NCBI RefSeq assembly: GCF_004022705.2
Contig: NZ_RZOY02000004.1
Location: 434,001 to 498,000, forward strand
Direction: 5' to 3'
Origin: Mesorhizobium sp. M2D.F.Ca.ET.226.01.1.1
GTDB taxonomy: Bacteria; Pseudomonadota; Alphaproteobacteria; Rhizobiales; Rhizobiaceae
Length of the DNA: 64,000 nt
Part shown: positions 52,897 to 61,519 of the stretch, piece after piece
Position numbering within the stretch: position 1 is the stretch's first letter
Layout: each line of letters begins with the position of its first letter
Notes under the pieces: model-generated
Seen by the model: the letters and a program-made list of their open reading frames with translations, nothing else
The model's database searches: none
What the model was told of the DNA's origin: nothing
Made by a program: the position numbers and the translations under genes

Positions 52897-53973
52897 ATGG
52901 ATGGCATCCCTATGAACGCCGCCCCACGACCGATCAAGCTCGCTTGCCGCAATGTCTGGAAGGTCTACGGCCGGCGCCCCGCCTATTATTTCGACTCGCG
53001 CGGCTATGTGATCGACCCCGATGCGCTGGCCGAGCGCCTGCGCGCCGAAGCGCATCTGCCGGCCGTGGTCGATGCCAGCTTCGAGGTGGCGACCGGCGAG
53101 ATCTTCGTCATCATGGGCCTGTCCGGCTCCGGCAAATCCACCTTGGTGCGCTGCCTGTCGCGCCTCGTCGAACCGAGCGCCGGCGAAGTCCTGCTCGACG
53201 GCAAGAACCTGCTCGCCGCCAGCGGCAAGGAGCTGATCGAACTGCGCCGTCACGCCATGGGCATGGTGTTCCAGAATTTCGGTCTGTTGCCGCATCTCAC
53301 CGTCCTCGACAATGTCGCCTTCCCGCTGAAGATCCAGGGCAAGCCGGCGAAGGAGCGCGAAACGCGTGCCCGCGAGATGATCGCGCTTGTCGGGCTCGAA
53401 GGCCGCGAGGCGTCCTTTCCGCACCAGCTTTCCGGCGGCCAGCAGCAGCGCGTCGGCATCGCCCGTTCGCTCGCGGTCGGGCCGGAGCTCTGGTTCCTCG
53501 ACGAGCCGTTCTCGGCGCTCGATCCGCTGATCCGCAAGCAGATGCAGGATGAATTCCTGCGCCTGCAGCGCATGCTCAAGAAGACCATCATCTTCATCAC
53601 CCACGATATCGCCGAGGCCTTCCGCCTGGCCGACCGGCTGGCGATCATGCGGGCGGGCAAGATCGTGCAGATCGGCCGCCCGGCCGACATCGTGCTCAAC
53701 CCGGCCGACGACTATGTCGCGCAGTTCACCGAGGACATGCCGCTGCTGCGCGTCATCACGGCCGGTGACATCGCGACGCCCGCCAATGGAGCGGCACTCC
53801 CGGAATGCAACATCGCCGCCGAGACCAGTCTCGAAGCGCTGATCCCGCAACTCGCCTCAGGCATCGGCGCCTTCGCCGTTGCTGGCGACGGCGATGGTCC
53901 GCCGGCGGTGCTCAGCGCCGGCGCGGTGCTCGCCGTGCTGGAGCGCGAGCAGGCGAGGCGCACCCGCGAATGA
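52897..53973 (+). CDS. quaternary-amine-type ABC transporter ATP-binding protein (ProV-like)
   Basis: A 358-residue ATPase. It has the long ProV-type insertion between the first strands (YYFDSRGYVIDPDALAERLRAEAHLPAVV), Walker A GLSGSGKST, signature LSGGQQQR, Walker B LWFLDEPFSALD and switch FITHDIAEA. Residues about 275-358 form a short regulatory tail, less clearly a CBS pair than in ProV. ATG 52912 (MNAAPRP) is an alternative start. Its stop overlaps the permease start (ATGA at 53970). Confidence 0.92.
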   Translation: MDGIPMNAAPRPIKLACRNVWKVYGRRPAYYFDSRGYVIDPDALAERLRAEAHLPAVVDASFEVATGEIFVIMGLSGSGKSTLVRCLSRLVEPSAGEVLLDGKNLLAASGKELIELRRHAMGMVFQNFGLLPHLTVLDNVAFPLKIQGKPAKERETRAREMIALVGLEGREASFPHQLSGGQQQRVGIARSLAVGPELWFLDEPFSALDPLIRKQMQDEFLRLQRMLKKTIIFITHDIAEAFRLADRLAIMRAGKIVQIGRPADIVLNPADDYVAQFTEDMPLLRVITAGDIATPANGAALPECNIAAETSLEALIPQLASGIGAFAVAGDGDGPPAVLSAGAVLAVLEREQARRTRE

Positions 53974-56060
53974 CCGCGCCGGCCGCAATCGCACCACCCC
54001 CGCGAAGGCTTGCCATCGCGCCGGCCCTTCTGCCCTGGTGCGGCTTGGGCGTGCTGACCGTGCTTTGCCTGTTTCTCAAAACCGAGCTTCCCTGGCTGGT
54101 CAATTTCCCCAAGGAATGGACGCTGCCGCTGGCCTCCTACATAACCGCCGTGACCGACGCGGTCGTAGCCGTCATCCAGCCTGGATTCCGGGCGCTCTCC
54201 GCTTTGCTCGACGCGCCCATGCGCGGCGCGCGCCTGGCGCTCGCCTGGCTGCCCTGGCCGGCGGTCATGCTGGCTGTCGCCGCCATCGCGCTGAAGTCGC
54301 GCGGCGAAAGGCTGGCGATCTTCGCGCTCGCCGCGCTCGCCTATATCCTGCTCGCCGGCTACTGGCTGCAGAGCATGAACACGCTTGCGCTGGTGCTGCT
54401 GGCGGTGCCGATCTCGACCGTGCTCGGCTTCCTGCTCGGCGTGCTTGGCTATGCCCGTCCGCGCCTGCGTCCGGTGCTCAGCGGCGCGCTTGATCTGATG
54501 CAAACGGTGCCGGCTTTCGCCTATCTCATCCCGCTGCTCTTGCTGTTCGGTTTCGGGCCGGTGGTCGGGCTGATCGCCTCGGCGGTCTACTCGACGCCGC
54601 CGATGGTGCGCAACACAATGCTCGGCCTTGATCGTGTGCCGGCGGCAATCAGCGAGGCCGGGCTGATGAGTGGCTGCACGCGCCGCCAGCAATTCTGGCA
54701 GGTCGAGGTGCCGACGGCGTTGCCGCAGCTTCTTGTTGGCTTCAACCAGACGACCATGGCCGCGCTGTCGATGGTCATCGTCGCCGCAATCATCGGCGGC
54801 TTCGAGGACATCGGCTGGGAGGTCCTGTCCTCCATGCGCAAGGCCGAATTCGGCCAGAGCATCCTCTCCGGCCTGGTCATCGCGCTGCTCGCCATCCTCA
54901 TCGACCGCCTCACCATCGGCTTTGCCAAGCCGCCGGAGACAGGGCCGACGCGCGTCATGCGCTGGACGACGCCGCGCCGGCTGGTTCTGTCGCTGGCGGT
55001 TGCGCTTGCCTTCGCTGTCGTTATCCGCCTTGCCGCGCCGGACGCGACATTCCTGCCCGAAACCGCGCTGCGCACCGAAATGGGCGGCGTCAACCAGCGG
55101 CTGCTCGGGATCGTCCGCGACTATGCCTGGTTCTTCGATGGCGTCCGCAACGCCGTCCTTTATTGTTTGCTGCTACCGATGCGGGTCGGCATTTCAGGCG
55201 CGGCCACGCCGGCTATCTGGGGCTTTGCGCTGTCGCCGACGATGGCGGCGGTCTATTTCGTCTTGGTCCTGGCCTTGGCCGGGCTGGCGATGCGACGCTT
55301 CGGTGGGCGGGGAGCTTTGGCGGTGCTGGCCGCTGGCGTCATCCTTTACACCGGTTTTCTCGGCCTGCCCTGGCCGGTCTTCATCCTCGCCGTTTCACTT
55401 CTTGCCGGGCAGGTAGCCGGCTATCGCCTTGGCCTGTTTGCCCTTGCCGGCTTCGTCCTGATTCTCGTCAACGGACTATGGCCGCAACTGGTGCAGTCGC
55501 TCTATCTTTGCACGTTGGCAGTGCTGCTTTGCCTGTTGGTCGGCGGCATGCTCGGCGTCTGGGCAGCGCATAGCGACCGCGTCTCGCGCATCCTGAAGCC
55601 GATCTGCGACGCGTTGCAGACCATGCCGCAATTCGTCTTCCTCATCCCGGCGCTGATGTTCTTCAAGGTCGGCGAGTTCACGGCGCTGATCGCCATCATG
55701 CTCTACGCCATCGTGCCGCCGATCCGCTATGTCGAGCACGGGCTGAGACATGTGCGCGCCGATGTGGTCGAGGCGGTCGAGCAGATGGGCGCCACACCGT
55801 TGCAGACGTTGCTGCAGGCCAAGCTGCCGCTGGCGCTCCCCGTGGTCATGCTCGGCCTCAACCAGACCATCATGGCGGCGCTCTCGATGCTGGCGATCGC
55901 CGCTCTTGTCGGCACGCGCGATCTTGGCCAGGCAGTCTATGTCGCGCTCGGCAAGGCCGATGCCGGCATGGGCCTCATCGCCGGCCTGTCGATCGCCTTC
56001 CTGGCGATCCTGGCCGACCGGCTCATCCAGGCCGCCGTCGCGCGCTCGTCGGCAGCCTAG
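53970..56060 (+). CDS. fused double permease of the betaine-type importer (ProW-ProW)
   Basis: A 696-residue membrane protein containing two complete ProW-like permease domains. The first (about 120-320) has LMQTVPAFAYLIPLLLLFGFGPVVGLIASAVYSTPPMVRNT and GLMSGCTRRQQF. The second (about 490-690) has LQTMPQFVFLIPALMFFKVGEFTALIAIMLYAIVPPIRY and VEQMGATPLQTL. Both keep the NQTxMAALSM segment of the EAA region. Normally one gene supplies a homodimer; here a tandem duplication was fused and has diverged. Starts at ATG 53970 inside the ATPase stop. Confidence 0.92.
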   Translation: MTAPAAIAPPPRRLAIAPALLPWCGLGVLTVLCLFLKTELPWLVNFPKEWTLPLASYITAVTDAVVAVIQPGFRALSALLDAPMRGARLALAWLPWPAVMLAVAAIALKSRGERLAIFALAALAYILLAGYWLQSMNTLALVLLAVPISTVLGFLLGVLGYARPRLRPVLSGALDLMQTVPAFAYLIPLLLLFGFGPVVGLIASAVYSTPPMVRNTMLGLDRVPAAISEAGLMSGCTRRQQFWQVEVPTALPQLLVGFNQTTMAALSMVIVAAIIGGFEDIGWEVLSSMRKAEFGQSILSGLVIALLAILIDRLTIGFAKPPETGPTRVMRWTTPRRLVLSLAVALAFAVVIRLAAPDATFLPETALRTEMGGVNQRLLGIVRDYAWFFDGVRNAVLYCLLLPMRVGISGAATPAIWGFALSPTMAAVYFVLVLALAGLAMRRFGGRGALAVLAAGVILYTGFLGLPWPVFILAVSLLAGQVAGYRLGLFALAGFVLILVNGLWPQLVQSLYLCTLAVLLCLLVGGMLGVWAAHSDRVSRILKPICDALQTMPQFVFLIPALMFFKVGEFTALIAIMLYAIVPPIRYVEHGLRHVRADVVEAVEQMGATPLQTLLQAKLPLALPVVMLGLNQTIMAALSMLAIAALVGTRDLGQAVYVALGKADAGMGLIAGLSIAFLAILADRLIQAAVARSSAA

Positions 56061-56078
56061 AGCGGTTCCAGAAGACCC

Positions 56079-57362
56079 TTAGACCGGCGCCGGCATGCGA
56101 CCATTGGCATGCCTCTCGTCTTCTGTGGGAATGGCCGCCCTGCGGCGCCGGAACGCCGGCAACGGGTTCAGCGTGAACAGGCCGTAATAGACGATGAAGG
56201 ACGCCATGAAGTAAGGGCCGAGCATCTCGACCTCGAAGAAGGAGCGGATCAGCATCAGCCCGATCGCGCCGGCAAGCACCACCGAATCGGCGCTCCAGTC
56301 GCCGAACACAACTTTCGAGATGTGGCCGTAGAAAGCGCGCAGGATGACCAGCGCCAGCAGGGTGACGCCGATGAAGCCGATCTCGACCAGCGTCTCGACA
56401 TAGGTGTTGTGGAAGTGGAAGCCGGAGCGGGTCGAGATATAGAATTCCGCCCACAGCCGCTCCGGATCGGCAAAGCCCTGCACCCAGTAGGCGGCGTAAC
56501 CATAGCCGAGCAGCGGATGCTGCTGCGCCGCTTCCCAGCCCTGCTCCCAGAGATAGGTGCGGCCGGTGAGCGTCGAATCCTTGCCGAAGATGCCGAGCAC
56601 GACATCCAGCAGGCCGAGGTTGAGCGCCGCGACCACGCCCGTCACCAGCGCGCCGGCGCCGACGATGAACAGCACGCGGCGATAACGCAGCGACAAGACC
56701 TTGGCCGCGGTGAGCAGCATCACGATGCCGATCACCGCCGGCAGCGAAGCCACCGACGTCGCCGAATGGGCGATTGCCAGTAGGTAGACCGACAAAAGCA
56801 TGATCGGCGCGGTCCACACGAAGCCCAGCCAGTTGCGCCGGTAGAAGACCACAAAGGCAAGGCAGAAGAAGATGCCGAGCGAAGAGAAGAAGCCGATCTG
56901 GTTCTTGGAGCCGAAGGCGCCGACGAAATTGACCGTGCCGTCGAGCGTGTCGAGCGCGTAACCGCCGACTCCCAGTGAATAGAGCAGAACGAAGAAGATG
57001 CCGATCAGCGAACCGACCACCAGCGTGCGCGCACTGATGGTGCGCGCCGCGACATAGGCGCAGACGATATGCGAGGAATATTGCACCGCCGCGCGCGCGC
57101 TGATGCCCGCCGCCTGCGACCAGAAAACGGAGAGGCAGACATAGGTCGCAAGCAAGAGGGGCAGCCAGGCGCTAGATAGCTTCCAGGTGAAGCGCCGGTA
57201 GTCGACGAAGAGCAGCGGCAGCCAGACGGCGTAATAGGCGAGGATCAGGATCTGGCCGAAATTGGGCGAGTAGGCGAAGGCGATCGTCGAGACCGCGACG
57301 GCGAAAGTGCCGTAGGTCTCGTTGCGATCGGGATCGATCAGAATGGACTTCGGAATCATCAT
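56079..57362 (-). CDS. O-antigen ligase/polymerase family protein (ExoQ/Wzy-like)
   Basis: A 427-residue polytopic membrane protein with about ten hydrophobic segments and the Wzy_C/O-antigen ligase region GRTYLWEQGWEAAQQHPLLGYGYAAYW, then FHFHNTYVETLVEIGFIG (the conserved His of FHxHN). The position after exoY, exoF and an acyltransferase suggests the repeat-unit polymerase of an exopolysaccharide. Convergent with the permease, 18 bp apart. ATG 57362 or 57359. Confidence 0.85.
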   Translation of the reverse strand: MMIPKSILIDPDRNETYGTFAVAVSTIAFAYSPNFGQILILAYYAVWLPLLFVDYRRFTWKLSSAWLPLLLATYVCLSVFWSQAAGISARAAVQYSSHIVCAYVAARTISARTLVVGSLIGIFFVLLYSLGVGGYALDTLDGTVNFVGAFGSKNQIGFFSSLGIFFCLAFVVFYRRNWLGFVWTAPIMLLSVYLLAIAHSATSVASLPAVIGIVMLLTAAKVLSLRYRRVLFIVGAGALVTGVVAALNLGLLDVVLGIFGKDSTLTGRTYLWEQGWEAAQQHPLLGYGYAAYWVQGFADPERLWAEFYISTRSGFHFHNTYVETLVEIGFIGVTLLALVILRAFYGHISKVVFGDWSADSVVLAGAIGLMLIRSFFEVEMLGPYFMASFIVYYGLFTLNPLPAFRRRRAAIPTEDERHANGRMPAPV

Positions 57363-57388
57363 GCGGATTTTGTCCGTTGAGTCCTTCT

Positions 57389-58480
57389 CTAAGCCACGGC
57401 CCGGGCGCGCTGCATCTGCCTTTGCAGGAAGCGCCGCACCGGCTCGTCATAGATGCGCGTGGCAGCGTCGGCGATGACGATGACCGAGGCCGCCATCAAG
57501 ATCCCGAACCAGGGATGATGCGCGAATGGATCGATCGAGAAAGCCTTGCCGGCTCCGGCGATGATCATCAGCATCGGCGTGTGGATGATGTAGATCGGAT
57601 AGGAAATCCGACCGAGCCAGCCGTAAAAGCCAGACAGAAGCTGCGCCGTCGGCGCCATCGCGCCGGTCATCACCATGATCGGGAAGACGATGACGATCGC
57701 GGCAAGGTCGTAGACGACGCGCGCTCCGCCGGCCGGCGCAATGGCGAAGACGATGAGCGTGAGCAGGATCGCGCCTTCGACCCATACGCCGCGCCGCAGA
57801 AAGCCAAGGCTGCCCTGCCAGCGCGCAATCGAGCGGCAGAGCAGAACGCCGAGGAAGAACGAGAAGATCACGCGCGGCAGGCCGCTCAGGATCGTCTTGC
57901 CGGTCATGCCGAAGTCGAGCGTGCCGGCGAGCACCGAGGCGACGACGAGCAAGACGAGGCCGACGGCGACGATCCCCGTCAGCACGCGCCGCGACAGCAG
58001 GAAGAAGACCGCGACATAGGCGATGTTGACGATGAGCTCGAAGAACAGCGACCACGAAGCGGGATTGAGCGGAAAGATCGTGTGATAGGCATCGCTGACC
58101 AGCGGTATGAAGAACATGCCGGTCGTCAGCTGCATGCCGATCTCGGACAGCGGCATGTATTCCGCCGGCATCAGCCTGTTCTTGACCAGCAGGTAGAAGA
58201 AGCCGAGCAGCGTGCCTGCGAGATAGAGCGGATAAAGCCGGATCAGGCGGATGGCCAGGAACGTGCCGAAGCCCATGCCGTTCTCGATCTTGCGGTCATA
58301 GGCATGCGCGATGACGAAGCCGCTGAGCAGGAAGAACAGGTCGACCGCCAGATAGCTCGACGGCAGCACCTTGCCGTCGGCCAGGAACGGCGAGAAGTGG
58401 TACAGCATGACGCTGATCGCCGCCACGCCGCGGATGGCGTCGAGGTTCAGATAGACGTGACGCGGGGCTGCGGGCTGCAT
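57389..58480 (-). CDS. acyltransferase 3 family protein (exopolysaccharide O-acetyltransferase-like)
   Basis: A 363-residue membrane acyltransferase. Motifs: NLDAIRGVAAISVMLYHFSPFL (catalytic His region), YLAVDLFFLLSGFVIAHAYD and ASWSLFFELIVNIAYVAVFF, all typical of OafA/ExoZ proteins that add acetyl or succinyl groups to sugars in the membrane. GAAGG lies 8 bases before the ATG. It is 26 bp from the polymerase-like gene on the same strand, between it and exoF. Confidence 0.92.
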   Translation of the reverse strand: MQPAAPRHVYLNLDAIRGVAAISVMLYHFSPFLADGKVLPSSYLAVDLFFLLSGFVIAHAYDRKIENGMGFGTFLAIRLIRLYPLYLAGTLLGFFYLLVKNRLMPAEYMPLSEIGMQLTTGMFFIPLVSDAYHTIFPLNPASWSLFFELIVNIAYVAVFFLLSRRVLTGIVAVGLVLLVVASVLAGTLDFGMTGKTILSGLPRVIFSFFLGVLLCRSIARWQGSLGFLRRGVWVEGAILLTLIVFAIAPAGGARVVYDLAAIVIVFPIMVMTGAMAPTAQLLSGFYGWLGRISYPIYIIHTPMLMIIAGAGKAFSIDPFAHHPWFGILMAASVIVIADAATRIYDEPVRRFLQRQMQRARAVA

Positions 58481-58598
58481 TTTATGCCTTCAAGCGGTCC
58501 AAAACAGATCGCCCGCCCGCGCCGTGACGCGAACGAGCCTGATGTATTCCTCCCGCCTCCGTTCCTCGATTCGCTTCGCGCAATCCGGCCAGGCGGCG

Positions 58599-59903
58599 CT
58601 ACTGGCTGGCGGTCGGCGCCAGCTTCACCTTGATCACGTCGCCCGGCAGGATAGGCGTGTCTTCCTTGGCTTCGACCTCGCTGGTCTTGCCGTCGGCAAC
58701 CCGCACCAGCGAATAGAGCAGCGTCGGTTCCTGGCCGCTGGTAAGCGACGCCGCCGTCGCCGGGTCCGATGCCTGCGCGATCAGGCCCTTCTGCATGCCG
58801 GCCTTCAACGTCGCCTCGTTCAGATCCGCCTCGGCCTGCTGACGATTGGCGGTCAGCGTGGAACTCAGCGAGTTCCTCGCATCGATGGCGTCCTGCTCGG
58901 CCTTGCTGATCGACTGCTTGGCGGTGAGGATGGCCGTCTCGTAGTCCAGGATCTTGCCCTGCAGGTCGGTGACTGACTGCTGCGAGGACAGCAATCGCGC
59001 GTTGGCGACCAGGCCTTTCTGCGCCAGCGGGCCAATGCTCTCGGCCTGCTTCTCGGCCAGATCGACCTGCTTCTGCTGATTCGCGATCTTTTTCTGCAGC
59101 GATTCGATTTCGGCCTGCAGGACACCCTTCAGATCATCGAGCTTATCAAGCTTCAGCTTCAGGGACTTCTGGTCAGAGACCAGGATAGCCGTTTCATCGG
59201 CGACGATGGTCGCCAGCCTCGGATCACTCTCGATTTCCTTGGGCACCTCGAAGGTCGTTTGTCCGGCGAGATCAGCGTCGATCCTGGCGCGCTTGACGAG
59301 CAGGCGGATACGCTGATCGTCAACGATATCGTAGCTGCCCTTGGCGGTGATGAGATCCTTGGCGAGCTGGGGGCCATAGTCTGCATTGCGCCGGATGCCG
59401 CCGGCAATGCTCACAGCCTTGAGCACGGTCAAGTCGGGCACGAAGGGAAACTGGCCGGGATTCTGGACTTCACCCGAAATGTAGAAGGGCCGGAACTGCG
59501 CCATCTCGACCGAGGCTTCCGGCTTGTCGGGCAGCGCCAGCTTGCGCTGGAGCGCGAGCCCTATCGCCGAAGCGATCTCGGCCGTCGTCTTGCCGGCGGC
59601 CTGCAGGCTGCCGACGAACGGCACCGAGAGCGTCCCGCCCGGGCCAACCGAATATTCGCCATTGATGGCCGACCAGTCTCGGAAGGTGCCGTCGACCGTC
59701 TGCCATTCGGCAACGCGAATGTTGAGCTTGTCCTGCGGGCCGAGCTGGTAATCGCCGGCGGCCGCCAGATGCGGCATGGCCAGGGACGCTGCAAGCAAGA
59801 TGCCCGCGAAGCGGGCAGGGGCTTTGGATATGAGACTGCAGGCGAAAGGCAGTCCGAAGAGGTATTTTGTCAAATGAACGTTTCCGATCCGCTTTGGCCC
59901 CAT
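58599..59903 (-). CDS. exoF: polysaccharide biosynthesis/export outer-membrane protein (ExoF-like)
   Basis: About 434 residues. An N-terminal leader ends near LAASLAMPHLAAA-GDYQ. Then comes the Poly_export domain (GDYQLGPQDKLNIRVAEW, GGTLSVPFVGSLQAAGKTTAEIA) and an SLBB-like segment (FYISGEVQNPGQFPF). A long coiled coil follows (about residues 260-370, KLKLDKLDDLKGVLQAEIESLQKK on), and a second SLBB-like end (EDTPILPGDVIKVKLAP). This is the ExoF architecture. ATG 59903 is my choice; a TTG at 59873 would give a more compact signal peptide. Confidence 0.88.
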   Translation of the reverse strand: MGPKRIGNVHLTKYLFGLPFACSLISKAPARFAGILLAASLAMPHLAAAGDYQLGPQDKLNIRVAEWQTVDGTFRDWSAINGEYSVGPGGTLSVPFVGSLQAAGKTTAEIASAIGLALQRKLALPDKPEASVEMAQFRPFYISGEVQNPGQFPFVPDLTVLKAVSIAGGIRRNADYGPQLAKDLITAKGSYDIVDDQRIRLLVKRARIDADLAGQTTFEVPKEIESDPRLATIVADETAILVSDQKSLKLKLDKLDDLKGVLQAEIESLQKKIANQQKQVDLAEKQAESIGPLAQKGLVANARLLSSQQSVTDLQGKILDYETAILTAKQSISKAEQDAIDARNSLSSTLTANRQQAEADLNEATLKAGMQKGLIAQASDPATAASLTSGQEPTLLYSLVRVADGKTSEVEAKEDTPILPGDVIKVKLAPTASQ

Positions 59904-59961
59904 CCGCCCGATGAGATCACTGCCGGATGCCCGCCCCGCCTTCGCGGGGCAGGCCCGTCGG

Positions 59962-60639
59962 TCAATAACTGCCGCGCGACATCCACACGGCAGGAACAGT
60001 CTTGAAGATGATGCGAATGTCCTGGAACATCGACCAGTTCTCGACATAGTGGCGGTCGAAGGCGACGCGCGTGTCATAGGACACGTCGTTGCGCCCGCTC
60101 ACCTGCCACAGCCCGGTGAGGCCGGGACGCGACTTCAGATAGTAGACCGCCGCACTGCCATAAATCTCCAGCTCGTCGCGCACGACCGGGCGCGGGCCGA
60201 CAAGGCTCATATCACCCTGCAGGATGTTGAGGATTTGCGGCAGCTCGTCGAGACTGAGCTTGCGAAGCACCTGGCCGACGCGGGTGACGCGCGGATCGTT
60301 CTTCAGCTTGCGCGTCGCGATCCATTCGGCATTGGCTTCCGGATTGGCAGCCAGATACGCGGCAAGCACGCGCTCGCCATCCGTCACCATGGTGCGGAAT
60401 TTGAGGCAGGAGAAAATCCTGCCGCCACGGCCGATACGCTTGTGGCCGTAGAAGATCGGACCGTTGTCCGAAAGCTTGACCAGCAGCGCAACCATCAGGA
60501 AAAGCGGGCTGAGCAGAATCAGGCCCGCGACCGAACCGGCGATATCGAAACTGCGTTTGAGCAGACCACCGATTGGGGGTGGAAAATCAACGCCGACCTG
60601 CGCAAAACCCGCATTAGCCGACTTGGCGACGTCCCTCAT
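59962..60639 (-). CDS. exoY: undecaprenyl-phosphate sugar-1-phosphate transferase (ExoY-like)
   Basis: A 225-residue initiating transferase. It has one N-terminal membrane helix (SVAGLILLSPLFLMVALLV, near 34-53) and the PHPT catalytic domain: YGHKRIGRGGRIFSCLKFRTM, LRKLSLDELPQILNILQGDMSLVGPRPV, RPGLTGLWQVSGRN. It transfers a sugar-1-phosphate to the lipid carrier in the first step of exopolysaccharide synthesis. First gene of the minus operon exoY-exoF-acyltransferase-polymerase, 58 bp before exoF. Confidence 0.95.
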   Translation of the reverse strand: MRDVAKSANAGFAQVGVDFPPPIGGLLKRSFDIAGSVAGLILLSPLFLMVALLVKLSDNGPIFYGHKRIGRGGRIFSCLKFRTMVTDGERVLAAYLAANPEANAEWIATRKLKNDPRVTRVGQVLRKLSLDELPQILNILQGDMSLVGPRPVVRDELEIYGSAAVYYLKSRPGLTGLWQVSGRNDVSYDTRVAFDRHYVENWSMFQDIRIIFKTVPAVWMSRGSY

Positions 60640-61246
60640 GCAGAAGCTCCATACGTTGAACGGATGGTTTACGGCAAGATATCAAAAAAATGCTGCAGCG
60701 CAACACACAATTTCCCATCCCGCTGAAATGTTCACGTCATGAATTGACTAAATATTAAACGCGGCTTGCCCAAATTTTCGCCTTTGTGGCGTGTTTGTGA
60801 CAAGGTGAGGGAAAACCAGGAAAATGTAGTCTACCTTTTGGGCCATTTTTGGACATTGCATTCTTTGCTGCAGAAGAAACGCGGTTGCATGCCGCTGGCA
60901 GCACTCGCACAGGTAAGTTATTCGGGTAAAATACTAATCAAAGTCGTGGGTTTTACTAGGGCTGCAGAGGCCCCGTTGAATAGCTGACGGCACCGGAGTG
61001 TGCGACGCACCATGCCAGAGTCGATCTCGTAAAAACGTTGGAAACCATACCTGTCGGGCCTTGCTGCAGACCCCTCGCCTTAATAGAGTCGCAAATTGTT
61101 CCTGTCATAGTCTGCATGGGTAAGGAAGGCCGGAAGCAACCGGCCGGATTGGGCAGCCATAAAAAGCTCTTTGGCGCAACGGGGAGTTACGCGGGTGGGT
61201 AAGTCGCAGCTTCTGCATGCTCGTATCGGTTGAGGGGCCGGCGATC
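60640..61246. other. 607-bp divergent exoY/exoX-like regulatory region
   Basis: No protein gene is supported; an unsupported 73-residue frame at 60766-60987 lacks a ribosome site. The segment 60680-60980 is clearly more AT-rich than the surroundings (AAATTTTCG, TAAATATTAAACG, TACCTTTTGGGCC), as expected for a regulated promoter region controlling exoY on minus. Its right half contains a strong hairpin at 61128-61145. Confidence 0.6.
61128..61145 (+). promoter_or_regulatory. GGCCGG-AAGCAA-CCGGCC hairpin upstream of the exoX-like gene
   Basis: A perfect 6-bp stem with a 6-base loop about 100 bases before the ATG. There is no T run, so it is not a plain terminator. With the surrounding G-rich 61120-61200 segment it could be part of a structured 5' leader. 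No known riboswitch was recognised. Confidence 0.4.
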
Positions 61247-61519
61247 ATGTCTCTGCCAAAATTCATCATAGGCATGATGTTCGCTCTCGCGATCGTCATC
61301 GGCTGGTCGTATTTCGACGGCGCATCGCCCGGCACCATCCTCCTTCGCGCCATCATCTGCGCCGCCATCATCCAGGCGGGTTATTTCCTTCTGGTCTTTG
61401 CCATGATCGGCAAGGCAACGCCGACTTCGGCCGACAAGATCCGCGAAGCCGAGCGCGGGGCAATCCTGAACAAGGTCGCTGACGGCGAAAAGCTAAGCGC
61501 CAGACGCAGCCTCCACTGA
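61247..61519 (+). CDS. exoX: ExoX/SyrA-like exopolysaccharide production repressor family protein
   Basis: A 90-residue small membrane protein: MSLPKFIIGMMFALAIVIGWSYF forms the first helix and ILLRAIICAAIIQAGYFLLVFAMI the second; a charged tail follows (DKIREAERGAILNKVADGEKLSAR). Arrangement and the CAxxxQxGYFL segment match the ExoX/SyrA family, which lowers exopolysaccharide synthesis post-translationally, in part against ExoY. ATG 61247 has TTGAGGGG upstream. Divergent from exoY. The 3' end overlaps the ABC exporter tail by 27 bp. Confidence 0.7.
   Translation: MSLPKFIIGMMFALAIVIGWSYFDGASPGTILLRAIICAAIIQAGYFLLVFAMIGKATPTSADKIREAERGAILNKVADGEKLSARRSLH

Noticed and set aside
60766..60987. 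73-codon frame in the exoX/exoY intergenic region
   Set aside because: No ribosome site, no recognisable protein motif and AT-rich promoter-like composition.
61081..61210. Known riboswitch or SRP RNA upstream of the exoX-like gene
   Set aside because: GGCCGGAAGCAACCGGCC superficially recalls the SRP tetraloop region, but the conserved SRP core and any c-di-GMP-type consensus are missing.
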